NCBI GenBank assembly: GCA_017481205.1
Contig: JAFUPN010000035.1
Span: 31,950 to 95,949 of the forward strand
Direction of reading: 5' to 3'
Origin: Clostridia bacterium
GTDB lineage: Bacteria > Bacillota > Clostridia > UMGS1810
Length of the DNA stretch: 64,000 nt
The number at the start of each line of letters is the position of its first letter. Within the stretch, counting starts at the first letter, position 1. Under the pieces are notes generated by a model. The model saw only the letters and a list, made by a program, of their open reading frames with translations, ran no database searches and was not told the origin of the DNA. This document shows positions 49,594 through 61,843 of the stretch, in pieces. A program made the position numbers and the translations under genes.

Positions 49594-50802
49594 TTACACA
49601 ATATTTTCGCCGTTTCCGGCCAGAATTCCGTCAATAAATTGCTTTGCGGCGCGGGCAGAGCGTGTGCCTTTTTTCAGTGCAAATTTTTCTGCCGCTATAT
49701 CAAGCTTTTCGGCATTATATTCAATGCTGTGCTTTTCCGCAAGATTATGTACAATATCCAGATAAGTAGCTTTGTCGGGGCGGGAAAAGGTAAGATGAAT
49801 ACCGAACCGCTCCGATAAAGACAGGATTTCCTGCATGGTGTCGTTAAAGTGTATATCGTCGCCCTCTCTGTCTGAAAAAGATTCTTTAACAAGATGTCTC
49901 CTGTTGCTTGTGGCATATATAACCACATTTCCCGACTTGGCGGAAACCGAGCCTTCAAGAATTGCCTTAAGAGCGCTGAAATTGTCATCGTCGCTGCTAA
50001 AGGACAGATCGTCTATAAACAGAATGAACTTAAGCGGATTAATGCTCAGGTCGTCCAGTATGCCAGGTATGCTGTGGAGCTGCTCCTTGCGAACCTCAAT
50101 TATCCTGAGACCCTCATCGGCAAGTTCATTGCAAACTGCCTTTATGGTAGAGGATTTTCCTGTGCCTGCATCTCCCGTAAGCAGTATATTTGCCGCCGGG
50201 CTGCCTGCGAGCAGGGCTTTTGTATTGTCAAGAATTATCTTTTGCTCGCGCTCATAGTCTATAAGGTCGGAAAGTATGGTTGAATCCGGGTTTTTAACCG
50301 GGGTGATATTGCCGCTTTCGTCAATATAAAACATTCTATGCTTTGCATATATACCGTAGCCGTATTTACGGATATCTTTTATCCGTAAGAAATACTGCTT
50401 TTCTATATCAACATTTTCGGCATACCAGCCCGGTAGAAAATCGTATCCTGTCATTTCTGAAGACAAATCCTCCGGAGTGAGCCCCGCAATCATTTCAAAG
50501 GTTCTGAGATCCTTGCGGAAGCTTGAATCCAACAAATCTGATATCAGACTATTCTGTCCTGCCGCCTTTACATATGCGTTTTCGCTTTCGTAGACTATTT
50601 TTTGAATATATCCGCTCAGGCTTTCTGTACCCGTGCTGTAAAGACTGTATACAAATTCTCCGTAGGCGGATATTTTTTCTTTTTCATTTTCTGCAGCTAT
50701 GCTGAGAAATTTTCTGAGCGCGCTCAGCACCTTGTCATCCAGCAAATCTCTGAGCACTGAAAGGCTGTTCATTCTTAATAAAATTTCGTTTAAACCGGTC
50801 AA
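49594..50802 (-). CDS. DUF815-family AAA+ ATPase
   Basis: The 402-aa protein has Walker [11 protein letters not shown] near residue 213, Walker [13 protein letters not shown] near 257 and the sensor ATSNRRH near 303, as in the DUF815 ATPases. The N-terminal 170 residues include the [16 protein letters not shown] segment usual for that family. The function is unknown; such proteins resemble DnaC/ClpX-type loaders. It overlaps ilvD by four bases (ATGA) as the last gene of the branched-chain amino-acid operon, an odd partner for biosynthetic enzymes. Confidence 0.85.
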   Translation of the reverse strand: MTGLNEILLRMNSLSVLRDLLDDKVLSALRKFLSIAAENEKEKISAYGEFVYSLYSTGTESLSGYIQKIVYESENAYVKAAGQNSLISDLLDSSFRKDLRTFEMIAGLTPEDLSSEMTGYDFLPGWYAENVDIEKQYFLRIKDIRKYGYGIYAKHRMFYIDESGNITPVKNPDSTILSDLIDYEREQKIILDNTKALLAGSPAANILLTGDAGTGKSSTIKAVCNELADEGLRIIEVRKEQLHSIPGILDDLSINPLKFILFIDDLSFSSDDDNFSALKAILEGSVSAKSGNVVIYATSNRRHLVKESFSDREGDDIHFNDTMQEILSLSERFGIHLTFSRPDKATYLDIVHNLAEKHSIEYNAEKLDIAAEKFALKKGTRSARAAKQFIDGILAGNGENIV

Positions 50803-52454
50803 TTCAGTATCGCTCCCTTTGCACCGCTGGAAACCAGAGATGCATAGCGCTTTAAGTATCCGGAAAGCTCCTTTGTCTTAGGTACAAAGGCTTTCATACG
50901 TCTTTCTATTTCAGCCTCGTCTACCTTCAGCTCAAGCTTGTTTTCGGGGATATTGATGCTTATTATATCTCCTTCTTCAACAATGCCTATCATGCCGCCG
51001 CTTGCTGCCTCGGGTGATACATGACCGATGCATGCACCTCTTGTTGCACCGCTGAATCTTCCATCTGTAATGAGAGCCACACTTGAGCCGAGACCCATAC
51101 CCATAATGGCTGAGGTGGGATTGAGCATTTCTCTCATGCCGGGACCGCCCTTGGGGCCTTCGTAGCGTATAACCACAACATCGCCGGGGTTGATTTTGCC
51201 TGCGTTTATGGCTGCCTGAGCATCCTCTTCACATTCAAATACTCTTGCAGGACCTTCGTGTACCAGCATTTCCGGAGCAACTGCAGAGCGCTTTACCACA
51301 CTGCCGTCAGGCGCCAGATTTCCTCTGAGTACTGCGATACCGCCGGTCTCACTGTATGGATTTTCCAGAGGTCTTATAACATCATGGTTTTTGTTAATGC
51401 AGCCCTCTATATTTTCGCCTATTGTTCTGCCGGTTACTGTCATGCAGTTTTTGTTTATAAGGTCTTTTTTGGTAAGCTCGTTCATTACTGCATATACGCC
51501 GCCTGCTTCGTCCAACTCTTCAATATATGTACGTCCTGCAGGTGCCAGGTGACAGAGATTTGGAGTCCTACTGCTTATGTCGTTGGCAATGTCAAGATTT
51601 ATTTCTATGTCACATTCATGGGCAATTGCAGGTATGTGAAGCATACTATTTGTGGAGCAGCCCAGAGCCATGTCCACTGTGAGGGCATTGTAGAATGCCT
51701 CTTTTGTCATAATGTCACGGGGACGTATATCCTTTTTGATAAGCTCCATTACAGCCATACCTGCATGCTTTGCCAGCTCTATTCTTGAAGAATATACTGC
51801 AGGAATTGTACCGTTGCCGGCAAGTCCCATTCCCAAAGCCTCGGTGAGGCAGTTCATGGAGTTGGCTGTGTACATACCTGAGCATGAGCCGCAGGTGGGA
51901 CAGGTTTTACATTCGTATTCACGGAGCTTTTCCTCGGTGATTTTTCCTGCGTTGTATTCGCCAACTGCCTCGGATATTGACGAGAAGCTTGTTTTCTTGC
52001 CGTCAATATGACCTGCAAGCATGGGGCCGCCGCTTACAAATACTGTGGGGATATTGACCCTTGCCGCTGCCATGAGCAGTCCGGGTACGTTTTTATCACA
52101 GTTGGGCACCATTACCAGTGCGTCAAAGCCGTGTGCCAGTGTCATTGCCTCTGTGGAATCGGCAATCAGGTCGCGGGTAACCAGCGAATATTTCATACCC
52201 CTGTGACCCATTGCTATGCCATCGCATACTGCAATAGCCGGGAACACTATAGGTGTTCCCCCTGCCATTGCTACACCCAGCTTTACTGCATCAACAATTT
52301 TGTCGATATTCATATGTCCGGGCACAATTTCATTGTAAGAGCTTACTATACCTACGAGAGGCTTGCTTATTTCTTCCTCAGTGAGCCCGAGAGCATGATA
52401 CAGCGCTCTGTGGGGGGCATTCTGAGTACCTTCTTTCAGTGAATTGCTGACCAT
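50799..52454 (-). CDS. ilvD: Dihydroxy-acid dehydratase
   Basis: IlvD makes 2-oxo acids from dihydroxy acids in valine and isoleucine synthesis using an Fe-S cluster. The 551-aa protein shows cluster cysteines in PNCDKNVPG (about 117) and [10 protein letters not shown] (about 184-193), plus [19 protein letters not shown] near 464. Length is normal. It lies 14 bases after ilvC and overlaps the DUF815 gene. Confidence 0.97.
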   Translation of the reverse strand: MVSNSLKEGTQNAPHRALYHALGLTEEEISKPLVGIVSSYNEIVPGHMNIDKIVDAVKLGVAMAGGTPIVFPAIAVCDGIAMGHRGMKYSLVTRDLIADSTEAMTLAHGFDALVMVPNCDKNVPGLLMAAARVNIPTVFVSGGPMLAGHIDGKKTSFSSISEAVGEYNAGKITEEKLREYECKTCPTCGSCSGMYTANSMNCLTEALGMGLAGNGTIPAVYSSRIELAKHAGMAVMELIKKDIRPRDIMTKEAFYNALTVDMALGCSTNSMLHIPAIAHECDIEINLDIANDISSRTPNLCHLAPAGRTYIEELDEAGGVYAVMNELTKKDLINKNCMTVTGRTIGENIEGCINKNHDVIRPLENPYSETGGIAVLRGNLAPDGSVVKRSAVAPEMLVHEGPARVFECEEDAQAAINAGKINPGDVVVIRYEGPKGGPGMREMLNPTSAIMGMGLGSSVALITDGRFSGATRGACIGHVSPEAASGGMIGIVEEGDIISINIPENKLELKVDEAEIERRMKAFVPKTKELSGYLKRYASLVSSGAKGAILN

Positions 52455-52468
52455 TATATTCCCTCCGA

Positions 52469-53491
<1,023 letters not shown>

Positions 53492-53505
53492 TCAAATCCT
53501 TTCTT

Positions 53506-54015
53506 TTAATTGTTTTCTGATATAGTTTTATTTCCACGTTCCAGTGAAACAATGCCTGTGCGGCATATTTCAAGAATGGTGAATTCCTGCATTAAGGTTA
53601 TAAAAGCGTCAATACGCTTACTGTCACCGGTAATCCTCATAATTACCGAGTCGTGGGTGTAGTCCACGGTTTCTGCTTTAAAGGCATCTGCCGCCGTGCG
53701 TATATCCTCACGGGTTGCAGAGTCATTTTTTACCTTGATAAGCATCAACTCACAGTTTACTGCATCGTCTGCATTAAGTTCCTTTACCTTGCATACATCC
53801 GGCAGCTTGCACAGCTGATTTATCATCTGGTGGTTGAAATTCGGTTCTCCGTCATAGGTTACCGTAATTCGTGAGAATTCGTCAGATTCTGTTTCGCTTA
53901 CTGTAAGTGAGTTTATGTTAAATTGTCTCCGGCGGAACATACTTGTTACTCTGTTGAGCACACCGAATTCATTTTTTACAAGAACTGCTATTGTATATTT
54001 AGGCATATTATTCAC
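53506..54015 (-). CDS. ilvN: Acetolactate synthase small subunit
   Basis: The regulatory subunit has an N-terminal ACT domain (YTIAVLVKNEFGVLNRVTSMF, residues 5-25) that binds valine for feedback inhibition, and a C-terminal domain starting near residue 80. At 169 aa it is full length. Its start overlaps the ilvB end by eight bases, so translation is coupled. Confidence 0.95.
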   Translation of the reverse strand: MNNMPKYTIAVLVKNEFGVLNRVTSMFRRRQFNINSLTVSETESDEFSRITVTYDGEPNFNHQMINQLCKLPDVCKVKELNADDAVNCELMLIKVKNDSATREDIRTAADAFKAETVDYTHDSVIMRITGDSKRIDAFITLMQEFTILEICRTGIVSLERGNKTISENN

Positions 54016-55669
54016 CCACCTTTGTTATAATGTCATCCATTGAGCCTCCGGGAGGAAGCATAGGAAGAACAAATTCGTCCTTGTCTATGGCACAGTCAAT
54101 GAGATACGGACCGTCGCAGGCAAAGGCTTTTTTTAGAGCCTCGTCAAGCTCTGAAAGGTTATCCGCTTTTATGCCGTCTGCACCAAAGGCTTTTGCCAGT
54201 GATACAAAATCTGTTTTTCTGTCAAGTATGGTGTTGGAGTAGTGCTTGTCAAAGAACAGTGTCTGCCACTGACGTACCATTCCCAGAACTCCGTTGTTAA
54301 GAAGGAGTATTACAATAGGTGTTTTGTTGGATACGGCAGTTGCCAGTTCATTCAGGCACATGCCAAAGCTGCCGTCGCCAGTTACCAGAACCGTTCTTTT
54401 GCCGGTACCAATCTGTGCTCCTATAGCCGCTCCGAGACCGAAGCCCATGGTACCGAGACCGCCGCTGGATACAAATCTGCGTGTGTGACCAAAGCTTGCA
54501 TACTGTGCCGCCCACATCTGATGCTGACCCACATCTGTTGCTATTGGGGTATCCTCTTCAAGATAGCTGTTGAGCATTGTGAGTACACTGCGCGGTGTCA
54601 TTCCCGGGCGTGTGTCAAGATTCTGCATCTCTGTATTTTTGAATTTTTCTATATCCTTTGCCCATTCGGGACGGCTTTTTTTGTTAAGCTGTTCAATCAG
54701 CTTTTTAAGTGTCAGCTTAACATCGCCGTTCAGGCAATGAGCAGGCTTTGTGGTCTTTGCAAATTCAGAGCTGTCAACGTCAATATGAATGATTTTTGCG
54801 GTAGTTGCAAATTTTGCTTTGTTGCCTGTTACACGGTCATTAAAGCGTACACCCAGAGATATGATGCAGTCTGCATTGTGCATTGCCATTGATGAAGCGT
54901 AGTGCCCGTGCATACCCTGCATTCCGAGAAATCTGGGATGATTTGTGGGTACGCCGGATATACCCATGAGTGAACAGCCTATGGGAGCATCAATAATATC
55001 CGCCAGCTGCATAATTTCCTTTTCTGCGTTTGAGGTGAGTGCTCCGCCGCCGAAGTATACAAAGGGCTTTTTGGACTCGTTGATACATGCCGCAGCCGCT
55101 TCAACCTTGTCGCAAACTGTTTTTTCATCTGCCTTGACGGGAGGCTGGGGCTCATATTCGTATTTGGCAATCTGTACATCCTTGGGTACGTCTATAAGCA
55201 CCGGTCCGGGTCTTCCGGATTTTGCAATGCGGAATGCCTCACGGATTGTGTCTGCCAGATTTTCTATTGAGCCTACAATGTAGTTGTGCTTGGTAATGGG
55301 AAGGGTAATTCCCGTTATGTCAATTTCCTGGAAGCTGTCTGTTCCAAGCTGTGTTGTGGGCACATTGCCACAGATTGCCACGAGGGGTATTGAGTCCATG
55401 TATGCATTTGCAATTCCCGTAACCAGATTTGTGGCGCCGGGACCTGAGGTGGATATTACCACACCTACCTTGCCTGTGGTTCTTGCATAGCCGTCTGCCG
55501 CATGGATAGCGCCCTGCTCATGTGCCGAGAGAATGTGTTTTATCTCATCCTGATATTTGTATAAAGAATCGTATACATTGAGTATCTGTCCGCCGGGATA
55601 GCCAAACACAGTGTCGGCCTCCTGCTCAATCAATGTTCTTACGATTATATCTGCTCCTGTAAGTATCAT
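54008..55669 (-). CDS. ilvB: Acetolactate synthase large subunit
   Basis: This thiamine-diphosphate and FAD enzyme condenses pyruvate with pyruvate or 2-oxobutyrate. The 553-aa protein has the catalytic Glu in LSAHEQGAIHAADGYAR (about 47), the FAD-domain GMQGMHGHYA near 250, and the ThDP motif GDGSFGMCLNELATA...LLLNN (about 425-455). The start overlaps the leuB end by four bases (ATGA). Confidence 0.97.
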   Translation of the reverse strand: MILTGADIIVRTLIEQEADTVFGYPGGQILNVYDSLYKYQDEIKHILSAHEQGAIHAADGYARTTGKVGVVISTSGPGATNLVTGIANAYMDSIPLVAICGNVPTTQLGTDSFQEIDITGITLPITKHNYIVGSIENLADTIREAFRIAKSGRPGPVLIDVPKDVQIAKYEYEPQPPVKADEKTVCDKVEAAAACINESKKPFVYFGGGALTSNAEKEIMQLADIIDAPIGCSLMGISGVPTNHPRFLGMQGMHGHYASSMAMHNADCIISLGVRFNDRVTGNKAKFATTAKIIHIDVDSSEFAKTTKPAHCLNGDVKLTLKKLIEQLNKKSRPEWAKDIEKFKNTEMQNLDTRPGMTPRSVLTMLNSYLEEDTPIATDVGQHQMWAAQYASFGHTRRFVSSGGLGTMGFGLGAAIGAQIGTGKRTVLVTGDGSFGMCLNELATAVSNKTPIVILLLNNGVLGMVRQWQTLFFDKHYSNTILDRKTDFVSLAKAFGADGIKADNLSELDEALKKAFACDGPYLIDCAIDKDEFVLPMLPPGGSMDDIITKVGE

Positions 55670-56760
55670 TGCTTTGTTCCCCTTAAACTTTTGATGATTA
55701 ACTGTCCCATTTCATGACAGCCTACTTTTTTGCACCTGGCTTCATCTCCGGGCATAATATCGGCAGTTCTGTATCCCTGCTCAAGTACATCGTACACGGC
55801 TTTTTCTATAGCGTCTGCCTCTGCGCTCATATCAAAGCTGAATCTGAGCATCATTGCCGCAGAGAGTATTGTACCGATTGGGTTTGCTATATCCATTCCC
55901 GCAATGTCGGGAGCTGAGCCGTGGATAGGTTCATAGAGTCCGCAGGTGGATGAGCCGAGGCTTGATGAGGGTATCATGCCTATTGAGCCGGTTATCATGG
56001 AGGCTTCGTCGGACAATATGTCGCCGAACATGTTTTCTGTCACTATTACGTCAAACTGGGCGGGATTTTTTACAATCTGCATTGCGCAGTTGTCAACCAG
56101 CATATCACTGAGCTCAACATCGGGATATTCCTCTGCCAGACGGTGCATAACGCTTTTCCAGAGTCTGCTTGTGTCAAGCACATTGCTCTTTTCAACAGAG
56201 CAGAGCTTTTTGCCTCTTTTTCTTGCGGTTTCAAAGCCTATTCTGCCTATTCTTTCGATTTCGCTCTCTGAGTAGCACATATCGTCATTTGCCTGTTTTT
56301 CACCGTTGACTTCTGTTGTCTTGTGCTCTCCGAAGTAGATACCGCCTATGAGCTCACGTACAATTATAAAGTCAATTCCCTGTTCAACGATTGACGGTCT
56401 GAGGGGAGATGCGTCTGCAAGCTGAGGCCAGATTTTTGCAGGGCGGTTGTTGCTGTAAACACCCATTCCCGCACGGAGCTTCAGGAGGCCTTTTTCCGGG
56501 CGCATATGTCCGGGTACGGTATCCCATTTTTTGCCGCCCACTGCTCCGAGCAGAACGCTGTCGGAGTTTTTGCACTTTTCAAGCATTTCATCAGGGAGAG
56601 GCTCGCCCCATTTATCAATGGCGCAGCCGCCCATATCTACATCTGTATAGTTAAATGTGTGTCCGTATATATCGCCTACGGTGTCGAGCACGGCAAGCGC
56701 TTCATTTACAATCTCGGGACCAATGCCGTCACCGCGGATAACTGCTATATTTTTGTTCAT
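55666..56760 (-). CDS. leuB: 3-isopropylmalate dehydrogenase
   Basis: LeuB oxidatively decarboxylates 3-isopropylmalate with NAD+. The 364-aa protein starts MNKNIAVIRGDGIGPEIV, has LLKLRAGMGVYSNNRPAK near 92 and the metal and cofactor segment SDEASMITGSIGMIPSSSLG near 250. GAGGTG before ATG 56760 decides the start; an upstream in-frame ATG would overlap the leuD end. It lies 11 bases after leuD. Confidence 0.97.
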   Translation of the reverse strand: MNKNIAVIRGDGIGPEIVNEALAVLDTVGDIYGHTFNYTDVDMGGCAIDKWGEPLPDEMLEKCKNSDSVLLGAVGGKKWDTVPGHMRPEKGLLKLRAGMGVYSNNRPAKIWPQLADASPLRPSIVEQGIDFIIVRELIGGIYFGEHKTTEVNGEKQANDDMCYSESEIERIGRIGFETARKRGKKLCSVEKSNVLDTSRLWKSVMHRLAEEYPDVELSDMLVDNCAMQIVKNPAQFDVIVTENMFGDILSDEASMITGSIGMIPSSSLGSSTCGLYEPIHGSAPDIAGMDIANPIGTILSAAMMLRFSFDMSAEADAIEKAVYDVLEQGYRTADIMPGDEARCKKVGCHEMGQLIIKSLRGTKQ

Positions 56761-56771
56761 ATGTATACACC

Positions 56772-57254
56772 TCAATCCTTTAAAGAAGCCAGCAGACCGC
56801 CTTTTCTGATTATGTTCTGGATAAATTCCGGGAAGGGCTGTGCTGTATAGGTTTTTCCGGTTGTTATATTGGTTATAATTCCCGTATCAAAGTTAACGCT
56901 TACCTCGTCATTTGCATTTATTTCTTCTGCTGCTTCCTCACATTCCAGTATGGGGAGTCCTATGTTGATTGCATTGCGGTAAAAAATTCTTGCAAAGCTT
57001 TTTGCTATGACGCAGCCTGTGCCGCAGGTTTTGATTACCAGGGGAGCGTGCTCTCTTGAGGAGCCGCAGCCGAAGTTCCAGCCTGCCACCATAACATCAC
57101 CCTTGCAAACCTTGTTTACAAAGCTTGTGTCAATATCCTCCATGCAGTGCTTTGCAAGCTCGTTTGCATCGGCAGTGTTGAGATATCTTGCAGGGATGAT
57201 TACGTCTGTGTCTACATTGTCGGGATATTTAAATACTTTTCCTTTTGTTTCCAT
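56772..57254 (-). CDS. leuD: 3-isopropylmalate dehydratase small subunit
   Basis: LeuD pairs with LeuC to isomerise 2- to 3-isopropylmalate. The 160-aa protein has [15 protein letters not shown] (about 10-24) and [13 protein letters not shown] (about 56-68), the substrate-binding swivel-domain signatures. GGAGGTG fixes ATG 57254, a single base after the leuC stop, which indicates coupled translation. Confidence 0.96.
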   Translation of the reverse strand: METKGKVFKYPDNVDTDVIIPARYLNTADANELAKHCMEDIDTSFVNKVCKGDVMVAGWNFGCGSSREHAPLVIKTCGTGCVIAKSFARIFYRNAINIGLPILECEEAAEEINANDEVSVNFDTGIITNITTGKTYTAQPFPEFIQNIIRKGGLLASLKD

Positions 57255-57255
57255 A

Positions 57256-58515
57256 TTATTGCACCTCCGGATTTGTGATGTAGCCTGTAAGAGCACTTGC
57301 TGCAGCGGTCAGGGGACTTGCCAGATATACCTCGCTGTCAACATGACCCATACGTCCCACGAAGTTTCTGTTGGTGGTGGCAATACATCTTTCGCCTGCC
57401 GCCAGTATTCCCATGTATCCGCCGAGACAGGGACCGCAGGTTGGGGTGGATACTACTGCGCCTGCGTCAATAAATGCAGTTATATAGCCTCTCTCCACAC
57501 ACTCACGGTAAATCTCCATGGTTGCAGGGATGATTATGCATCTTACTCCGTCGGCAATTTTCTTTCCGTTGAGCACCTTGTATGCCGCTTCCATATCCTC
57601 CATACGTCCGTTTGTACAGCTGCCGATAACCACCTGGTCAACTCTGATATCAGAAAGCTCTGATGCAGGGCGGGTGTTTTCGGGGAGGTGAGGACAGCTT
57701 ACCACCGGTACAATTTCTGAAAGGTCGATTTCTATTACTTCATCATATACTGCATCCTCGTCTGCTGTATACACAACAGGCTGTCTTTCGCACCTGTCTT
57801 TCATATATTCCATGGTTACTTCGTCAACGGGGAATATTCCGTTCTTTGCTCCTGCTTCTATAGCCATATTGCATATGCACAGGCGGTCATCCATGGAGAG
57901 AGTCTTTACACCCTCGCCGGTAAATTCCATGCTGCGGTACAGAGCTCCGTCAACACCGATTTTGCCGATGATTGTAAGGATAACATCCTTACCGCTACAG
58001 TTTGCCGGGAGAGAGCCGCTGAGGTTGAATTTTATTGCCGAGGGCACCTTAAACCATGCAGTGCCTGTTGCCATACCGGCAGCCATGTCTGTGCTGCCCA
58101 CACCGGTGGAAAATGCTCCCAGCGCGCCGTATGTACATGTATGACTATCGGCTCCGATGATGCAGTCGCCTGCTGTAACTACTCCCTGCTCGGGGAGGAG
58201 AGCATGCTCAATGCCCATTTTGCCCACATCGTAAAAATGGCTTATACATTGTGAGCAGGAAAATTCTCTGCACTGCTTGGACTGCTCGGCAGCTTTTATA
58301 TCCTTGTTGGGTACAAAGTGGTCAAGAACCACTGCGATTCTGTCTTTATCAAATACCTTGTCAAATCCTGCTTTTTTAAATTCGTTTATTGCAACGGGAG
58401 TTGTAATGTCATTTCCCAGGACGATATCAAGCTTTGCACTGATAAGCTGTCCTGTTTCAACCTTGTCCAGTCCTGCGTGGGCTGCAAGGATTTTTTGTGT
58501 CATTGTCATTCCCAT
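57256..58515 (-). CDS. leuC: 3-isopropylmalate dehydratase large subunit
   Basis: The 419-aa aconitase-type subunit carries a 4Fe-4S cluster. Cluster cysteines are visible in [11 protein letters not shown] (about 298) and [13 protein letters not shown] (about 357-369), with [11 protein letters not shown] near 120. The short length matches the archaeal/Firmicute LeuC2 group. It is located four bases after leuA. Confidence 0.96.
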   Translation of the reverse strand: MGMTMTQKILAAHAGLDKVETGQLISAKLDIVLGNDITTPVAINEFKKAGFDKVFDKDRIAVVLDHFVPNKDIKAAEQSKQCREFSCSQCISHFYDVGKMGIEHALLPEQGVVTAGDCIIGADSHTCTYGALGAFSTGVGSTDMAAGMATGTAWFKVPSAIKFNLSGSLPANCSGKDVILTIIGKIGVDGALYRSMEFTGEGVKTLSMDDRLCICNMAIEAGAKNGIFPVDEVTMEYMKDRCERQPVVYTADEDAVYDEVIEIDLSEIVPVVSCPHLPENTRPASELSDIRVDQVVIGSCTNGRMEDMEAAYKVLNGKKIADGVRCIIIPATMEIYRECVERGYITAFIDAGAVVSTPTCGPCLGGYMGILAAGERCIATTNRNFVGRMGHVDSEVYLASPLTAAASALTGYITNPEVQ

Positions 58516-58518
58516 AAT

Positions 58519-60189
58519 CTATTCTCCTTTAATCATATTGTTGTATGCGGCAAGCAAAGCCCGTGAGCTTGCTTTGATAATGTCCGTATGAGTGCTGGCA
58601 CCCCAATATACTTTGCCGTCAGCTGCTTCAATACCGATGTATGCTGCCGCTTCACTGGTGGAGCCATGGCTCTGCATGCTGTGCTCCTTGTATACGGTCA
58701 GGCTGTATGAATTGCCTGTATAGCTCTTGAGCGCATTGCTGACAGCGTCCAGAGAGCCGTTGCCCTCTGCCTTTACGGTTTTTTCATTGCCGCTTTCTTT
58801 GAAGGTAACCTCAGCTTCAACTCCGTCGGTTATCTGCTTAAAATGTATATCGGCGATTTCCACCGGGTTTTTGTAGTCAAAATATTTTCCTTCAAATACC
58901 TTGAGTACATCGGCAACCTTGAGCTCCTTGTGCTCGTGATCTGATATGCTCTTGCATATATAGCTTAAGTGCTCGCGCATCTTTGCAGGCAGGTCATAGC
59001 CGTAGGTCTGCTCCAAGAGATAGCCTATGCCGCCCTTACCGCTCTGGGAATTTACTCTGATTACATCTGCGTCATATGTACGGCTTATATCTGTGGGGTC
59101 AACGGGAATGTATGGCACTGTCCAACCGTGAAGATTTTTTTCCTCACGCCACTTCATGCCCTTTGCAATTGCATCCTGGTGACTTCCGGAGAATGCTGCA
59201 AATACCAACGAGCCCGCATAAGGAGAGCGCTCGTGAACACGCATTCTTGTGCATTTTTCGTAAGTTTCCACAATTTTGGGCATATTTGAAAAATCAAGTA
59301 TGGGATTAACGCCGTGAGAATACATATTCATCGCCAGTGTGATGATATCCACATTACCTGTTCTCTCACCATTGCCGAAGAGAGTTCCCTCTACTCTGTC
59401 TGCTCCTGCAAGAAGTGCCAGCTCTGTGTCTGCCACACCTGTTCCTCTGTCATTGTGGGGGTGGAGGCTGAGGGTTACATATTCTCTGTATTTAAGGTTT
59501 TTGTCCATATATTCAACCTGAGATGCATATACATGGGGCATACTCATTTCTACAGTTACGGGCAGGTTGATGATTACGTTGTTGTCAGGTCCGGGCTCTA
59601 AGATGTCCAGCACCTCGTTGCACACCTCAAGGCAGTATTCGGGCTCTGCACCGGTGTAGCTCTCGGGGGAGTATTCAAAGCGGAAGTTGCCCTCGTATTC
59701 CTCGGCAAGCTGTTTAACCAGCTTTGCTCCGTCAACGGCTATTTTCTTGATTTCATCCTTGGATTTTTTGAAAACCTGCTCTCTCTGTGCCACGCTTACC
59801 GAGTTATAAAAATGTATGATAGCGCTTGGAGCGCCCTTGCAGGCATCAAAGGTTTTTCTGATGATGTGCTCGCGGCACTGGGTGAGCACCTGCACTGTTA
59901 CATCCTCGGGTATCATATTGTTGTCTATGAGCATTCTCAGAAATTCGTATTCTGTTTCAGAGGCTGCGGGGAAGCCTACTTCGATTTCCTTGAAGCCCAC
60001 CTCCAGGAGCAACTTGTAGAATTCGAGCTTTTCTTCAAGACTCATGGGAATAACCAGACTCTGGTTACCGTCTCTCAGGTCAACACTGCACCAGTCAGGT
60101 GCTTTTTCGATATGGTCTTTTTTTACCCAGTCATAAGATATATTCTGCGGGGGATAGTATCCCACGCTGTATTTGCTTACATCCATCAT
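58519..60189 (-). CDS. leuA: 2-isopropylmalate synthase, long form
   Basis: LeuA condenses acetyl-CoA with 2-oxoisovalerate, the committed step of leucine synthesis. The 556-aa protein has the DLRDGNQSL metal motif (about 38-46), LHPHNDRGTGVADTELAL (about 236) with HxH metal ligands, and a C-terminal LeuA_dimer regulatory domain (about 430-550). It belongs to the long type usual in Actinobacteria and some Clostridia. GGAGGATAT precedes the first ATG. It lies 14 bases after ridA. Confidence 0.95.
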   Translation of the reverse strand: MMDVSKYSVGYYPPQNISYDWVKKDHIEKAPDWCSVDLRDGNQSLVIPMSLEEKLEFYKLLLEVGFKEIEVGFPAASETEYEFLRMLIDNNMIPEDVTVQVLTQCREHIIRKTFDACKGAPSAIIHFYNSVSVAQREQVFKKSKDEIKKIAVDGAKLVKQLAEEYEGNFRFEYSPESYTGAEPEYCLEVCNEVLDILEPGPDNNVIINLPVTVEMSMPHVYASQVEYMDKNLKYREYVTLSLHPHNDRGTGVADTELALLAGADRVEGTLFGNGERTGNVDIITLAMNMYSHGVNPILDFSNMPKIVETYEKCTRMRVHERSPYAGSLVFAAFSGSHQDAIAKGMKWREEKNLHGWTVPYIPVDPTDISRTYDADVIRVNSQSGKGGIGYLLEQTYGYDLPAKMREHLSYICKSISDHEHKELKVADVLKVFEGKYFDYKNPVEIADIHFKQITDGVEAEVTFKESGNEKTVKAEGNGSLDAVSNALKSYTGNSYSLTVYKEHSMQSHGSTSEAAAYIGIEAADGKVYWGASTHTDIIKASSRALLAAYNNMIKGE

Positions 60190-60203
60190 AATTATATCCT
60201 CCG

Positions 60204-60575
60204 TTAAATTTCTGTTATTGTATCTATTTCAACAAGCACGTTCTTTGGCAGCTCTCTTACTGCCACACATGATCTTGCGGGCTTTGAAACAAAATATTTT
60301 TCGTATACTGCGTTAAAGGAAGCAAAATCCTCCATATTTCGCAGAAAGCAGGTGGTTTTGATAACCTTTGACATATCAGTACCGCTTGCCTTTAGCAGCT
60401 CAGATATGTTTTTGCATACCTGCTCGGTCTGAGCCTCGATTGTATCTGCTTCAACATTTCCCGTGGCGGGGTTTATGGCAATTTGTCCGGAGGTGAACAC
60501 AAGGTTTCCCGTGCATACAGCCTGTGAGTACGGTCCTATTGCCTTTGGTGCATTTTCTGTTGCTACTATCTTCAT
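60204..60575 (-). CDS. ridA: RidA-family reactive enamine/imine deaminase
   Basis: RidA hydrolyses the unstable enamines released by threonine dehydratase. The 123-aa protein has IGPYSQAV (about 13-20), VFTSGQIAINPATG (about 27-40), an Arg in RNMEDF and the closing RSCVAVRELPKNVLVEID with the conserved Arg and Glu. It is placed between ilvA, whose product it detoxifies, and leuA, so the order makes metabolic sense. Confidence 0.94.
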   Translation of the reverse strand: MKIVATENAPKAIGPYSQAVCTGNLVFTSGQIAINPATGNVEADTIEAQTEQVCKNISELLKASGTDMSKVIKTTCFLRNMEDFASFNAVYEKYFVSKPARSCVAVRELPKNVLVEIDTITEI

Positions 60576-60646
60576 TTATATAAACATTCCTTTCTTTATC
60601 TATTCTCTTTCGGCTTTACCTGTCTGAATTTATTCAGACCTTTCTC

Positions 60647-61843
60647 CTATTCGACAATTTTGAAGCCTTCCTTTTTCAGGGCTTTTACAATCTCCTGCAC
60701 ATGGTCGTAATTCCTGGTTTCCATTGTTATGCGCAGATAGCATCCGTTTATTGCCTTGATATCTCCGTTGCGCTCGTGATGTACACTGGTTACATTGCCT
60801 CCGCAGTCGGCGATTATTCTGGATACATCCTTTAGCTGTCCTGGCTTGTCTATAAGCTCTATGAGCAGGTTTGATTCGCGTCCGGATTTCATAAGACCGC
60901 GCTCTATAACTCTCGATAGGATAGACACGTCTATATTTCCGCCTGATACAAGGCTTACAACCTTTTTGCCCTGTATGGGCAGCTTGCCGAACATTGCTGC
61001 CGCAACGGATACCGCTCCGGCACCCTCTGCAATCATTTTTTGCTTTTCAATCAGCGCAAGGATAGCCGAGGATATTTCATCCTCTGTTACCAATGCGATG
61101 TCATCAACGTAGTTTTTTACCAGCTCAAAGGTGTTTTCGCCCGGCTGCTTTACTGCGATACCGTCGGCTATGGTTGATACTGAGCTGAGACATTCGATTT
61201 TGCCGTGGTTTATGGAGTTGTACATGCTTGGGGCCCCCTGCGCCTGAACTCCGTATACCTTTATTGAGGGCTTGAGGGATTTTATGGCGTATGCCACGCC
61301 GGATATCAGTCCGCCTCCGCCGATTGGCACGATTACAGCATCAGCATCGGCAAATTCGTTTATTATTTCCAATCCCACGGTTCCCTGACCGGCAATAACG
61401 TCCTCGTCATCAAAGGGGTGCACAAAGGTGTAGCCTTTTTCCTCCTTAAGCTGCAATGCCTTTGCATAGGCATCGTCGTAGCAGCCGTTTACCAAGCATA
61501 CCTCGGCACCGTAGCCCTTGGTTGCCTCTACCTTTGATATAGGTGCACTGTCAGGCAGACATATTAATGAAGAAATTCCGCATTTTGAAGCAGCCAGTGC
61601 AACTCCCTGAGCGTGGTTTCCGGCAGAGCAAGCTATAACACCCTTTGCCTTTTCTTCATCCGACAGCATTGCTATTTTATAGCCCGAGCCTCTTAGCTTG
61701 AATGAGCCCGTATACTGTAGGTTTTCGGGCTTGAGATACAGCTCGCATTCGTCGGTGATTCCCGATGTGCTTACGATAGATGTGCTTCTTACGATATTTT
61801 TTAGCACAACAGAAGCCTGAAATATTTTGTCTAAAGTCAGCAT
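60647..61843 (-). CDS. ilvA: Threonine ammonia-lyase (catabolic/biosynthetic type with ACT-like domain)
   Basis: This pyridoxal-phosphate enzyme turns threonine into 2-oxobutyrate for isoleucine. The 398-aa protein has the lysine motif YTGSFKLRGSG (Lys near residue 49), GNHAQGVA (about 76), the glycine loop PIGGGGLISG (about 170) and SGGNID near 305. A single C-terminal ACT-like domain covers residues 320-398. It is the first gene of the minus-strand operon, with ATATAGGAG before the ATG. The 310-base gap to rpsO holds no T-box I can recognise. Confidence 0.94.
   Translation of the reverse strand: MLTLDKIFQASVVLKNIVRSTSIVSTSGITDECELYLKPENLQYTGSFKLRGSGYKIAMLSDEEKAKGVIACSAGNHAQGVALAASKCGISSLICLPDSAPISKVEATKGYGAEVCLVNGCYDDAYAKALQLKEEKGYTFVHPFDDEDVIAGQGTVGLEIINEFADADAVIVPIGGGGLISGVAYAIKSLKPSIKVYGVQAQGAPSMYNSINHGKIECLSSVSTIADGIAVKQPGENTFELVKNYVDDIALVTEDEISSAILALIEKQKMIAEGAGAVSVAAAMFGKLPIQGKKVVSLVSGGNIDVSILSRVIERGLMKSGRESNLLIELIDKPGQLKDVSRIIADCGGNVTSVHHERNGDIKAINGCYLRITMETRNYDHVQEIVKALKKEGFKIVE

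Noticed and set aside
54242..54892. Plus-strand open frame of 216 codons inside ilvB
   Set aside because: Antisense shadow, with biased Cys/Tyr content and no start signal.
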